Assembly (NCBI GenBank): GCA_030068145.1
Contig: JAPJBO010000920.1
Coordinates: 1-64,000 of the forward strand
Direction of reading: 5' to 3'
From: Diplonema papillatum
Lineage: Eukaryota > Euglenozoa > Diplonemea > Diplonemida > Diplonemidae
DNA length: 64,000 nt
The notes under the pieces are model-generated. The model did no database searches, was not told the origin of the DNA, and saw nothing but the letters and a program-made list of their open reading frames with translations. How positions within the stretch are numbered: position 1 is the first letter of the stretch; each line of letters begins with the position of its first letter. Positions 20,131 through 30,859 of the stretch are shown one piece after another. The translations under genes were made by a program, and so were the position numbers.

Positions 20131-20578
20131 ATATTTAGGACATCACCTCGTGTTTTTGGGGGGGGGTCTGAGACCCCCCAATTCCACGCCGTGTATCGTT
20201 ATATTACAATTGAACTCAATTGTAATTGACCCCCCCCAGTAAGGCTAACGTCGTTACCGCCATGTGGGGTTTTGTTGTCTTTATTGTGTAAGTTTTTTTG
20301 GGAGGATACCAATAAAGTAAAGTAGGGGAAGGGGCCAGAAGGGGAAAAAGCTTGCTCTGAACTATTATCCAGTCCAAAAACAATACGGTTTCATAATTGT
20401 TGCAAGAAAAGCCGGGTTGGCTCGAATAGAGGCTATTCACATTGCATGTTCATAGGACCTCCAGTCTCGAAAAATTCCGCGATAGTAATAATCCTCTCCG
20501 TACTATAATGGGAAATGACCCTGTCCGACGAGAACAACATGGAGGCCGGCGAAAGTTTTTTTTTTCCTGCCAGCACAT

Positions 20579-20660
20579 GCAGCCGTACCCAAGCGGTTAC
20601 GGGGTTGGACTAGAAATCCATTGGGCCCTGCCCGCGCAGGTTCAAGTCCTGCCGGCTGCG
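20579..20660 (+). tRNA. tRNA-Ser (anticodon AGA)
   Basis: Acceptor stem GCAGCCG pairs perfectly with CGGCTGC. A 3-bp D stem, anticodon loop CTAGAAA with one mismatch at the stem top, a class II variable arm (GGGC/GCCC), and a perfect T stem (GCAGG-TTCAAGT-CCTGC) follow. TTTTT, a Pol III stop signal, starts at 20661. The gene looks functional. It decodes UCU (and, if A34 is modified to inosine, other UCN codons). A 14-bp satellite begins a few bases after the terminator. Confidence 0.88.
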
Positions 20661-20665
20661 TTTTT
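20661..20665 (+). terminator. Pol III terminator (T5) of tRNA-Ser
   Basis: Five T residues follow the discriminator base directly, the normal end of a Pol III transcript. Confidence 0.75.
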
Positions 20666-20669
20666 GCTG

Positions 20670-21060
20670 TTCCAAATTCTTGGTTCCAAATCCTTGGTTC
20701 CAAATCCTTGGTTCCAAATCCTTGGTTCCAAATCCTTGGTTCCAAATCCTTGGTTCCAAATCCTTGGTTCCAAATCCTTGGTTCCAAATCCTTGGTTCCA
20801 AATCCTTGGTTCCAAATCCTTGGTTCCAAATCCTTGGTTCCAAATCCTTGGTTCCAAATCCTTGGTTCCAAATCCTTGGTTCCAAATCCTTGGTTCCAAA
20901 TCCTTGGTTCCAAATCCTTGGTTCCAAATCCTTGGTTCCAAATCCTTGGTTCCAAATCCTTGGTTCCAAATCCTTGGTTCCAAATCCTTGGTTCCAAATC
21001 CTTGGTTCCAAATCCTTGGTTCCAAATTCTTGGTTCCAAATCCTTGGTTCCAAATTCTTG
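20670..21060. repeat. 14-bp satellite (CCAAATCCTTGGTT)n, about 27 units
   Basis: Nearly perfect 14-bp units. As with the 13-bp block, the period opens all six frames. Two units of the same motif also occur near 63000-63025. Confidence 0.95.
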
Positions 21061-21127
21061 GGTGATTCCCCATTATGCTATTACTGGGGGGGGTCGAATA
21101 CAGCAGTGTGAGACTTAGCTATAGGGG

Positions 21128-21445
21128 TCAAATCCCATTCACGAGCATTCTCAAAACTTTTTGCCCATTCACGAGCATGCTTGAACTTTTCGCCCATTCA
21201 CGAGGGGCCAATTACCATTCCAGCACCATTTTCAAACTTTTTGCCCATTCCAGCACTATTTCCAAACTTTTTGTCCATTCCAGCACTATCGCAAACTTTT
21301 TGCCCATTCCAGCACTCTGCCCAAACTTTTTGCCCATTCCAGCACTCTGCCCAAACTTTTTGCCCATTCCAGCACTATTTCCAAACTTTTTGCCCATTCC
21401 AGCACTACTTCCAAACTTTTTGCCCATTCAAGCACTATTAGTATT
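21128..21445 (+). repeat. S3 units followed by S2 satellite array
   Basis: Two S3 units (CACGAGCATTC) pass into about eight S2 units with the frame CCCATTC-CAGCACTATTTCC-AAACTTTTTG. The array follows a solitary CTGGGGGGGGTCGAATAC end near 21087. Confidence 0.88.
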
Positions 21446-21532
21446 ACCACCCTTTACCAATATTATGGCAAAATCAACACTGCAATTTCCATACCTTCGG
21501 GTTTTACCATCTGCAGGGGGGGGCTAAATACA

Positions 21533-21790
21533 CGGAAGCCAAGCTTCACGTGTTCGGCGGTACTGCAGCCACGGGCCTACGGGTCAAGTGGCTCCCGATT
21601 TCCCAGACTAAAGCATCAAGGCTTGGCGCACCTCTTGGCGCTCGCGCTGATTCGCGGCTGAACGCAAGCTCGTCGAGACGGTCAGCCGCAGGGCAGAGCG
21701 GACGGGGTTGTGGCACTGTGCTGCCTCCGACTCAAGCTTTGCAAGCTGTGGTTGACCGTCACGTTCCTGGACCAGGAGCGGCCTTTTTCT
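21533..21790 (+). repeat. Dispersed repeat family F
   Basis: This ~260-bp block (from GCCAAGCTTCACGTGTTC to GACCAGGAGCGGCC) recurs at 49765-50035 and, in part, at 45735-45880. The ORFs through it are not preserved in all copies, so I call it a repeat. The following 400 bp contains no recognised gene. Confidence 0.75.
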
Positions 21791-22239
21791 TCTCTTCTTT
21801 CTTCTACAGAAGTCGCCTTGTCCTGCGGCCAAGACGGAGACAGTCCGGACAACACGTAGCCAAGCTGCACGAGCCGATTTCGTCCAAGGGCGCCCACCAA
21901 AGCGCCACCTACAAACGCTCCGCCGACGTGCGCCACCTACACTACGGGTCGTTCCAAAATCACTCTACAGTAGGAGTCTACTTCTCCACTGATTTTGCGG
22001 AATCTTCTACGACCGGCAGGCCGCAGCAGTAGATGGCGACGCCACAGCACTGGGCGTCGCCCTTCGCGACCCGCCGACCACTGATGACAAAACCGGGTTC
22101 ATCACGCTACTTAGTACGCTTGCGCAGTGGCTCGTAATAGCCTACAAAGGTTTCACAACAGTCACTGACAGCTTGACAAACGTGTCACGCAGTGTGGGGG
22201 ACAGCCACTCGATGGCTCAGAATGGCTGAGATTTCGAAA

Positions 22240-22500
22240 AGTTTGTTTTGGTGAAAACCCTGGGGTAGGGGGGCAAAAATGCCGAAAAGACAGTGCGAGA
22301 CTTAGCTAGCTATTTGGCCAGCTACATGTAGCTCTTTTTAGCTATTTATCACTCATTCCACGAAAAGTGTCACAGATTTGGTGAAAACCCTGGGGTAGGG
22401 GGGAAAAAATGCCGCGACACTTAGCTAGCTATTTGGCCAGCTACATGTAGCTATTTCTAGCTATATATCACTCATTCCACGAAAAGTGTCACAGATTTGG
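22240..22500 (+). repeat. ~125-bp tandem duplication carrying the SINE-pair terminal core
   Basis: Two copies contain TTAGCTAGCTATTTGGCCAG and CATTCCACGAAAAGTGTCAC. The latter is nearly identical to the ends of the elements at 26997-32200 and 57205-58170. Confidence 0.7.
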
Positions 22501-22774
22501 AACAATTTCTGGGGGAAAGAGTCGATCCCATGACAGTAGAAGAGGGATCAGAGTTTTCTTGTACGGAGGCTGCTTGTGCTGCGGTAAAATTAGATGCTGC
22601 TACCGCAGGAAAACCCGTGTATCAGTCGCACCGCAACGGACTGACTGTCCGGTGCGCTCACTGTGACCCAGTAAGGCATGGATTCATGACGGCAACGACT
22701 TCAGAATGTACGTACTGTGATAGGCACACAATGATGGGCAAAACGAGTCACTGCGAGTGCTGGATCTGCTCCAG

Positions 22775-23050
22775 CCTGGAGTGGGCAAAAAGTTTGGATA
22801 AAGTGCTCAAATGGGCAAAAAGTTCGAAAATAGTGCTGGAATGGGCAAAAAGTTTGGATATAGTGCTGGAATGGGCAAAAAGTTTGGAGATAGTACTGGA
22901 ATGGGCAAAAAGCTTGGAAAAGGTGCTGGAATGGGCAAAAAGTTTGCGATAGTGCTGGAATGGGCAAAAAGTTTGGAAACGGTGCTGGAATGGGCAAAAA
23001 GTTTGCGAGAGTGCTGGAATGGGCAAAAAGTTCAAAAAGGTGCTGGAATG
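22775..23050 (-). repeat. S2 satellite array, inverted
   Basis: About nine or ten units (GTGCTGGAATGGGCAAAAAG on plus) abut an S3 array at 23057. Confidence 0.9.
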
Positions 23051-23056
23051 GGAATT

Positions 23057-23390
23057 GGCCCCATTCACGAGCATTCTCGAAGTTTTTGCCCATTCACGAG
23101 CATGTTTTAACTTTTCGCCCATTCACGAGCACTGCCATTCCCATTCACGAGCATGATTTTTTTTTAGCCCATTCACGAGCATTCCTCAATAGTTTTAGCC
23201 CATTCACGAGCATAGCCTAACTTTTTGCCCATTCACGAGCATGCTTCAAACTTTTTGCCCATTCACGAGCATGCTCAAAACTTTTTGCCCATTCACGAGC
23301 ATGCTCAAAACTTTTTGCCCATTCACGAGCATGCTCAAAACTTTTTGCCCTTCACGAGTATTCTTATTTTTTTTGCCCAATCACGAGAAT
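23057..23390 (+). repeat. S3 satellite array
   Basis: About ten units in plus orientation, continuous with U1' on the right; inverted counterpart of 15790-16175. Confidence 0.9.
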
Positions 23391-23394
23391 TCAA

Positions 23395-24079
23395 GCATAA
23401 CTTGCCATAAGTCAAATTGGCTCAAGCTACCGAGTGCACAATACACGTGTAGGCGAGTTCAAACTTTCAGCCGTTCAGCTTAGAGCAGGATCAGTTCAAT
23501 TCTGTCGCTCCCATTCGGTGATACGGATCTCTCAACAGCTCAGTCGTGCATGTCATGACTGTCCAGTTCTGTTTTGTGTTTCCGACGATCCCGTTTTTCT
23601 CAATTACGTTTCCTTCTTCAAGTGTTTCCTAATAGTTTTGCGTCGCCGACCATGATGAAAGTCGGCCCGTTTAAAACGGCGTTTTGGGTATTACCGTACT
23701 TTGGGTATTGACACCGGCCTGCTCTGACAGATGTATTTCGACCTTTGAGTTTTTTTCTTAGCCACATGCAATGTGTGAGGAAACTGAACCGCCCAAGTAG
23801 GACCTTCTGATCATGATCATTTGCCAAATTTACCACCTGAAACCACGTCCAGGATTTGGCTCAGGGTAGTGCGGTCAAAAAAAAGTGACGTGGCTCTTAT
23901 TATTTACGCACAGCCGTTTGTTTGTGCGTATGTGTATCACCTGTATGGTAATTTCCACAGTACGCTGCCAACCGTCACTTTTTGATAATGACAACCGCGG
24001 TTGTTACCATAAAAAAACTTTCCCTTTCTACGTTTTTCCTACTCTCGCGGTGTACGGTTTCCTTGTTTGGTCATTTGAA
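23395..24079. repeat. Segment U1' (inverted copy of 15255-15790) with a 165-bp insertion
   Basis: Nearly identical to U1 in reverse. The extra segment lies at about 23557-23722 between CATGTCAT and CTGACAG. It has no obvious terminal repeats. Confidence 0.85.
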
Positions 24080-25175
24080 GTACGTGCGCTCGGCTAAGGC
24101 CGGCGCGTGGCGAGACTGGAGGCAGCAGTTAAAGTTCGGGGAACAGCAAAGTTCGGGCGAAGCTAAGTTCGGGCAATGCTAAGTTCTGGTGAAGCAAAGT
24201 TCGGGTGAAGCTAAGTTCGGGCGAAACAAAGTTCGGGCGAAGCAAAGTTCGGGCGAAGCTAAGTTCGGGCGAAGCTAAGTTCTGGTGAAGCAAAGTTCGG
24301 GCGAAGGTGAAGCTAAGTTCGGGCGAAACAAAGTCCGGGCGAAGCTAAGTTCTGGGTGAAGCTAAATCGGGCGAAACAAAGTTCGGCGAAGCTAAGTTCG
24401 GGTGAAGCAAAGTTCGGTGAAGCTAAGTTCTGGTGAAGCAAAGTTCGGGCGAAGCTAAGTTCGGGTGAAGCAAAGTTCTGGTGAAGCTAAGTTCGGGCGA
24501 AACAAAGTTCGGGCGAAGCAAAGTTCTGGGCGAAGCTAAGTTCGGATGAAGCAAAGTTCTGGTGAAGCAAAGTTCGGGCGAAACAAAGTTCTGGGGGAAG
24601 CTAAGTTCTGGTGAAGCAAAGTTCGGGCGAAGCTAAGTTCGGGTGAAGCAAAGTTCTGGTGAAGCTAAGTTCGGGCGAAGCAAAGTTCGGGCGAAACAAA
24701 GTTCGGGCGAAGCAAAGTTCTGGGCGAAGCTAAGTTCGGATGAAGCAAAGTTCTGGTGAAGCAAAGTTCGGGCGAAACAAAGTTCTGGGGGAAGCTAAGT
24801 TCTGGTGAAGCAAAGTTCGGGCGAAGCAAAGTTCGGGTCAAGCTAAGTTCGGGCGAAACAAAGTCCGGGCGAAGCTAAGTTCTGGGGGAAGCAAAGTTCG
24901 GATGAAGCAAAGTTCTGGTGAAGCAAAGTTCGGGCGAAACAAAGTTCTGGGGGAAGCAAAGTTCGGGCGAAGCAAAGTTCGGGCGAAGCTAAGTTCTGGT
25001 GAAGCAAAGTTCGGGCGAAGCAAAGTTCGGGTCAAGCTAAGTTCGGGCGAAACAAAGTCCGGGCGAAGCTAAGTTCCGGGGGAAGCAAAGTTCGGGTGAA
25101 GCAAAGTTCTGGTGAAGCTAAGATCGGGCGAAACAAAGTTCGGGCGAAGCTAAGTTCGGGTGAAGCAAAGTGTGG
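24080..25175 (-). repeat. Segment U2' and S4 16-bp satellite, inverted
   Basis: U2' (24080-24140) is followed by about 65 imperfect 16-bp units (AAGTTCGGGCGAAGC on plus), inverse to 17440-18160. Longer sub-blocks recur within it (for example near 24500-24620 and 24690-24800), indicating unequal crossing-over. Confidence 0.9.
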
Positions 25176-25269
25176 GTCCGGAGACCGTCGCACTGTTGAA
25201 GTGGACCATACAGGCATGAAATCCGAAAAACGGAAAAAGCCAGCTCCGCGCTATCATCTAGTACAAAAC

Positions 25270-25405
25270 AGTACAGTAAAAAAAGCCGGGTTGGCTCGAA
25301 TAGAGGCTATTCACATTGCATGTTCATAGGACCTCCAGTCTCGAAAAATCGAATCTCGAGTCCAAGAACTACTGCAACTCACTGACTTAGAGCAAGTTAG
25401 ACACG
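25270..25405. repeat. Junction segments shared with 20413-20470 and 15196-15257
   Basis: GTTGGCTCGAATAGAGGC and its flank match about 20413-20470 directly; the adjoining U3' (25343-25404) matches 15196-15257 in inverse orientation. Confidence 0.7.
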
Positions 25406-25409
25406 GGCC

Positions 25410-25695
25410 AATTCCCATTCCAGCACCTTTTTGAACTTTTTGCCCATTCCAGCACTCTCGCAAACTTTTTGCCCATTCCAGCACCGTTTCCAAACTTTTT
25501 GCCCATTCCAGCACTATCGCAAACTTTTTGCCCATTCCAGCACCTTTTCCAAGCTTTTTGCCCATTACAGCACTATCTCCAAACTTTTTGCCCATTCCAG
25601 CACATTTCCAAACTTTCTGCCCATTCCAGCACTATTTTCGAACTTTTTGCCCATTCCAGCACTTTATCCAAACTTTTTTCCCACTCCAGGCCTGG
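25410..25695 (+). repeat. S2 satellite array
   Basis: About ten 30-bp S2 units, inverse counterpart of 22775-23050. Confidence 0.9.
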
Positions 25696-25744
25696 AGCAG
25701 ATCCAGCACTCGCAGTGACTCGTTTTGCCCATCAATGTGTGGGG

Positions 25745-26115
25745 TCAATTCCCATTCACGAGCAATCTTTAACTTTTTGCCCATTCACGAGCATGGCTTA
25801 ACTTTTTGCCCATTCACGAGCATGTTTCAAACTTTTTGCCCATTCACGAGCACCTTAAACTTTTTGCCCATTCACGAGCATGGCCTAACTTTTCGCCCAT
25901 TCACGAGCATGGCCATAACTTTTTGCCCATTCACGAGCATGGCCTAACTTTTTGCCCATTCACGAGCATGCTTCAAACTTTTTGCCCATTCACGAGCATG
26001 CTCAAAACTTTTTGCCCATTCACGAGCATGCTTCATAAGATTCGCCCATTCACGAGCATGTTGCAGACCTTTTTGCCCGTTCACGAAAACCTTGTCTTCT
26101 CACGAGCAATCCTTA
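25745..26115 (+). repeat. S3 satellite array
   Basis: About twelve S3 units. The opening units match the 13545 array in the same order (AATCTTTAAC, GGCTTAAC, GTTTCAAAC, CCTTAAAC), so these are direct copies of one block. Confidence 0.9.
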
Positions 26116-26119
26116 ACTT

Positions 26120-26995
26120 TTGTCATTAACCTTGTAGTACTCCGACGTTCAGGGCACCAGGCATGAAAACTACACCACAGAATCACGCCAAAACGGTCAA
26201 AACTACCAGTGCAATAGTGTTGTTTCGTCGGGGCCAAATGTCAAAAAAACGCACCCTGCGGGAATTGATAATTTCACGTGCACAGGCATTTGAACCAAGA
26301 AATCTGAAATGGAAACTTCGACTTCCACGATTTCCGCTTTCACGCGGATCCACGTCCAGGTTCCTGGCTCGACGAACCACGTACCAACTCTTTGGCCCCC
26401 GGGTCTATTATCCACAGATCTCTTCATCGGAGTTGAACTCGAGCAAAAAGTCGTCGAAAAAGGTCTGGTACTGTGGACCGGCTTCCACTGTTCCAGGAGC
26501 CAGGATCAGGCCCACAGTCGTAATGGGGAAGCACCCACTGCGACCCAGACTCGTGGGGGGGGTGCAACTCGCGTGGGGGGGGTGCAACTCAAAAAAAATT
26601 CTGCTCAAAAAACCGAGAACGAGGCCCAAACTATGGTTTCAACACTTTTTTTTCGTTTTTTTGAGCTTTTTGAGGTGTGAAAACCGAAATTATGTTTCCA
26701 GCACCGGAGAGCACCGCCAGCACCGCGGTGCCCGGTGCTGGTGCTCAGCACCGGGCACCGGCCAGCACCGGTGCCAGCCCCCAGGGAGAGGATAATTACT
26801 ATCGCGGAATTTTTTCCCGCAAATTTGGCTCAGAGGTGGGTAGGTCCTCCCCCCCCCCCAGATATTGGTGGTGAACCCACTCACATACTGAGAGTAGCTG
26901 GGCCCAGCTTTCGACTCCAAAAGCTATTTCTCATTGTGTCCGGCAGCTCAAAACCCGAGCTTCGGGTTGAAATATTGGTCCTGGCGGCAGTGTGG
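26120..26995. other. No gene recognised; relative of the 14.3-14.8 kb MITE interior
   Basis: About 26390-26480 (TCTTCATCGGAGTTGAACTC and flank) matches in inverse orientation the interior of the element at 14299-14825. A GC-rich CAGCACCGG-type repeat lies near 26700-26785. Confidence 0.4.
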
Positions 26996-27433
26996 CTTTT
27001 GTGTACCACCCATTCCACGAAAAAGTGTCACAGATTTCGGCTTTTTTCGGATTTCTGCCAAAAATTTCCATCTGCAGGTCCGAAAATGGTCGGTTTTGAG
27101 ATTTTGAGGACACGTTTGAATCCGTTGAGGACAGGGCTTTCCGAATATTTGGTCGGATAAAAATTTTGACCGACCCCCCCCCCGGAAATGGAGGTCGGCA
27201 CCCGAAAAAATGGGGTCCTGGAGATCGGTTTTTTTTTTCTCTGCATCCAGGAGGGGGTCAGATTTTGATCGCTGGGCTAGCTGGCAGCTTGCCCATAATC
27301 GCGCATCCCAGAACTACTCGAAAACCAAAAGATTTCCCAAAAAGACCTCGTAAATAATTTCCAGACGGCTGCTTTTCACACCGAAAAATTGCAAAAAAAA
27401 AAAATCGGACCGGGGGAATCGAACCATGGCCTA

Positions 27434-28198
27434 CCACTTTCTTTACGCGCTCGGGAGAGCACGTCGAGTTTTCGGGTTAGGCGGTACAGGCCTATTCGCG
27501 CCGGAAGGCAGGCCACAGAGACACAAGACACAGGTAAGAGAGATAGGGATGGACTATGGAACAAGGATAAGTGAGTGGGTGTCCAGTTTTTGAGCCTTTC
27601 ACTCGATCTGCCAGGTGGCGATCGAGTGAGACCTGGTGGAAGACCCGTTGCGGGCGCAAGGCCTCGAGACGTTGGGTGACACATAAGGCGTGACTTCGCC
27701 CCTTCTGGCCTATTTGTCGGCCGGGAAGCATCGCGACGTTGGCTCGTATAATGGTCCAACTCCGAGAGGGTTGGACTTGGGCATGAACCTTCCGCATGCC
27801 CGCAAGGGGGAAGACCCGAAGTGAGGCCGCAGTTTCGCGGGCCACATGACGTTGGGAGCTCGTGCAGTAAGCACGGTTATGGTACAATAACGTATGTTCA
27901 ATGATGTCGCGACGGTGCTCAAATACAGTTCAAAATAGGGGACGGGTCCGGCTCCGTAGCAGTACTTCTTGTGGTTCACAATGTGGATGATCAGGCTTAT
28001 TCCCGTAGGGCTTTACCGAAGTAAAGACCGGGTGCCGAAACACAACTACACTGCAAAGTATCGGGGTTCTGTTTCTTCTTCTCGAAGATCTAGCCAAGTT
28101 ACGTTAGCGGTGGCCGAGGGCCGAGCGCGATGCTAACAGCAGCGTCGAGGACTTCTTGGAAGGGGGGCGACCCCTGCTTCGAATCTCCGTACGATCGC
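27434..28198. other. 3' region of the LINE C insertion
   Basis: Sequence between the SINE-pair block and the LINE C stop. It is probably LINE 3' UTR plus flank. No separate gene or RNA was recognised. Confidence 0.35.
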
Positions 28199-30125
28199 TT
28201 ATAGAGGTACGGCATCCTCTGAGTCGGCGGACCGCGAGGAGACTTCGGAGGTGCGTGGGTGGTCGACGGCTGCAGTGGCGGGATGCGAACTGGCCGTCTC
28301 ATCGGCGAGGATGGTGTACTTCGGGAGAGCGCCGCTCCCCTGCAGATAGGCGAGAGCGAGCTCCGGGAACACGAACAGGACGGCCCAGAGGAACTCCATG
28401 GCGTCCACGGGCGGCGACCTCCTACCGAGACGATTCCTGACCTCGAGGCCGTTCTTCATTTCTAGCCGAGAGGTCTGAGCAGCGGGGGCGTCACAGCCGA
28501 TGAAGAGGTGAACGAGCGGGGCCAGCGACCTCGTGCCGCACATGGGACAGGGGAGGTGCGGTTCCCTGCGGTCTGCTCTCGTGAGGGTTGGCCAGTTGGT
28601 AGCATACATCGTCATCACGAGGTGGTGGTGGCCGGTGCGAATTTGCCGCACTTCCCTTTCGGCCCGCGGTGTGAGGTGCTTGGGTCGTGGGATGCGGCGG
28701 CCGAAAACCAACCTCGAGAAAGACGACGGGTTTTGTAGGCGGGCGGCTCTACTCACGGCTTCCCGAGCTCCAGCTTCGCTGCTCTCCATCCACAGGACGG
28801 CACGGTGGCGGGCGTTAACGGTCGTGGTGCAGACTTTAGGCGCATAAGGGAGGGGGAGGTTCCTCGCCATAGCCGCAACCGCTTCCCGCATGTACGTCTC
28901 AGCGGCCCGTCTGGCGATTCCGTCAGCCCTCTCGTTGCCGGCAAGACCGCAATGGCCAAAAACGAACTGCAGGGTGATGGTGTAGCCCCGCGCTTCGAGT
29001 TCGGCCAGCGATTGCCAGATGTGGATTGGCCCGGGTTGCGTCTGGCAGAGCGGGCCGTGGCTCAGCGTTTGCAGGAGCGACTGCGAATCACTGATGATGA
29101 GGATGTTGAGGGGCGTGGTGGTCGGAGGGAGCAGGCGCTTGAGGACGTTCACGCAGATGACGAGAGCCATCTCCTCGGCGCGGTAGCTGTGCGGGTGACG
29201 ACCGGCCGGGAATCCGGCTTCGACAGTGCGGCAGTTGTCCGTAGTAGTCGTCAGGTGCTGACCCAGGCCGTGGTCTGCCTTTATGGGAACCGAAGGCTCC
29301 AGTTCAATGTACAAGCCGGAGCCACCCCAGGTAGACCGGTCGTTGGTGCTGCGTAACCACGAACGAAGGGTGGCACTGGCGTTGGCGTCGCAAATGGAGG
29401 GCGGCGGAGGGTCGCCGCTCACAACAGAGCCGTCCGACCAGGCGGTGCAGTGTGGGTGCGGGAGCGTCGCGAGTTGTACCTCTGCGGCTCGCTTCTTCTC
29501 AGCAGCGCCAGCATTCTTGCGCACCTTCAGGGCGGTGTTGATCGTGACGCCGGGGCATGGAGTCCACGGGGCGAAACGGTTGGGAATACGAGCCTGCCGG
29601 ATACACTGGTCTGTGCCCGCCTTGACTGTGACCCTGTCGTACGTCGTCTTCAGTCGCGTATCGAGTGATAGTTCGCGCGTCCAAAGGGCCCTGTTGTGCC
29701 GCAGCCTCTCCCGGAGGGCCGCGATCTTGTATTCAACAAGGGACCGGATTGGGAGGATGCCGGACTCTTGTTGAGCGGCAAAATCGGAGATGCCTTTACG
29801 GCAGCCCAGGATGAGGGCGAGTGCACGGCGATGGAGGCGTCCGAGTGTTGCAAGAAGGCCGGCTGCGAAGAGGATGTACGGTCCGTAAATGCCGAGCGCG
29901 TACGTGAAAGTGGGGAGCACGTATGTGAGATAGAGGGTGCGGAGGATCGTGCCGTTGAAGCAGTAGTCCTTGCCGGCCAGGTGCCGGAGGAAGTTGAGTC
30001 TCAGAGAGAACACCTCGATGACCCGGCGGAGGTGGGGGTGGAAGGTAAGCTCGCGGTCGATGGTTAGGCCGAGCAGCCTTACGCTTTCGACCCACTGCAG
30101 CTCTTCCACCACCCTGAGCAGGGTG
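28199..30125 (-). pseudogene. LINE C: 5'-truncated ORF2 (RT thumb, RNase H, zinc knuckle)
   Basis: About 640 residues aligning by eye with LINE B ORF2 from roughly residue 840 to the end. It starts in the post-RT segment (RLLGLTIDRELTFHPHL), continues through RNase H (SDGS, RAEEMAL, ISDSQS, FGHCGLAGNERAD) and the CPMC...H...C knuckle, and ends at 28199. Endonuclease and RT palm are absent and there is no ATG at its left end (the frame begins within truncated sequence), as expected for incomplete target-primed reverse transcription. It is a different subfamily member from LINE B rather than a duplicate. Confidence 0.85.
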
Positions 30126-30339
30126 CCACCGGAGGCCTTACGTGGGCCTGTTCTGTTCTGTCCTGTCTGGCGGAACTTTTACTGCAGCCTAGGCGAGGCT
30201 AGACGGCCTAATCCTGCAGGTAGTACAGGGGTTCATTGTACCCGCTGTTTACTCCGTTGTTTGTTTGGTCCTACCTCCAAGGAATCGAAGCTAGGGCTTG
30301 CTTCCGGGAGCTTATCCCCGAACGCCTGGAAAGTCTCTC

Positions 30340-30415
30340 TGGTGGGATTCGAACCGTCGTTGTTCACCCCATAGAGGTAATTTGGTCCCTCGTCCTACCG
30401 ACTCAGCCAGGTGTA
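30340..30415 (-). other. tRNA-like promoter segment (A and B boxes)
   Basis: On the minus strand TGGCTGAGTCGGTA resembles an A box and GGTTCGAATCCC a B box about 45 nt later. It does not fold as a clean tRNA. It lies at the edge of LINE C within the split SINE-pair element and is likely a tRNA-derived SINE head. Confidence 0.5.
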
Positions 30416-30859
30416 CCCCTAAAAGGGCCAAAATTCGCTTTTAGCGCCTGCTCAGTTGGAATTCTTATCGGAAAGTGCGAGATCGTCATTTACTCGTTTC
30501 CAGTGTCCCAGGACGGTATTTCTGCTCTCTCAGAGCTTATTTCGCCCGGTTTGCGAAGAACTCAAAATGAGTCCAAAAATTCTCACTCGGTAGTGAACAA
30601 AAAAAAATTCCGTTTTTTTTTGAACTCAGGAACCAGTTTGGAAGCAGAAGCAGCGAACTAACGGGGCCTAAGCTAGAAAACTGGCGGCCAGGGGGGAAAC
30701 CAATCTACACGAATGAACGGTAAGACCGGAGGCTGGCCTATCGCAGGGCATTTCCTGCACGCTGGTGTTTAAATAGGGGAGGTAGCACGGGGTTTGGAGC
30801 GTGGGGGTGGGCGGACTTTACATTTTCTCTACTTTCTGTACAGTCTACGTCGTAAAATA

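Noticed and set aside
20150..20180. Short G9...C6 palindrome as an element end
   Set aside because: No partner end or flanking duplication could be found within the window.
13545..26115. Regular 30-bp repeats that could be read as a CRISPR array
   Set aside because: The whole 30-bp unit repeats, including the centre; there are no unique spacers, no cas genes, and the context is eukaryotic.
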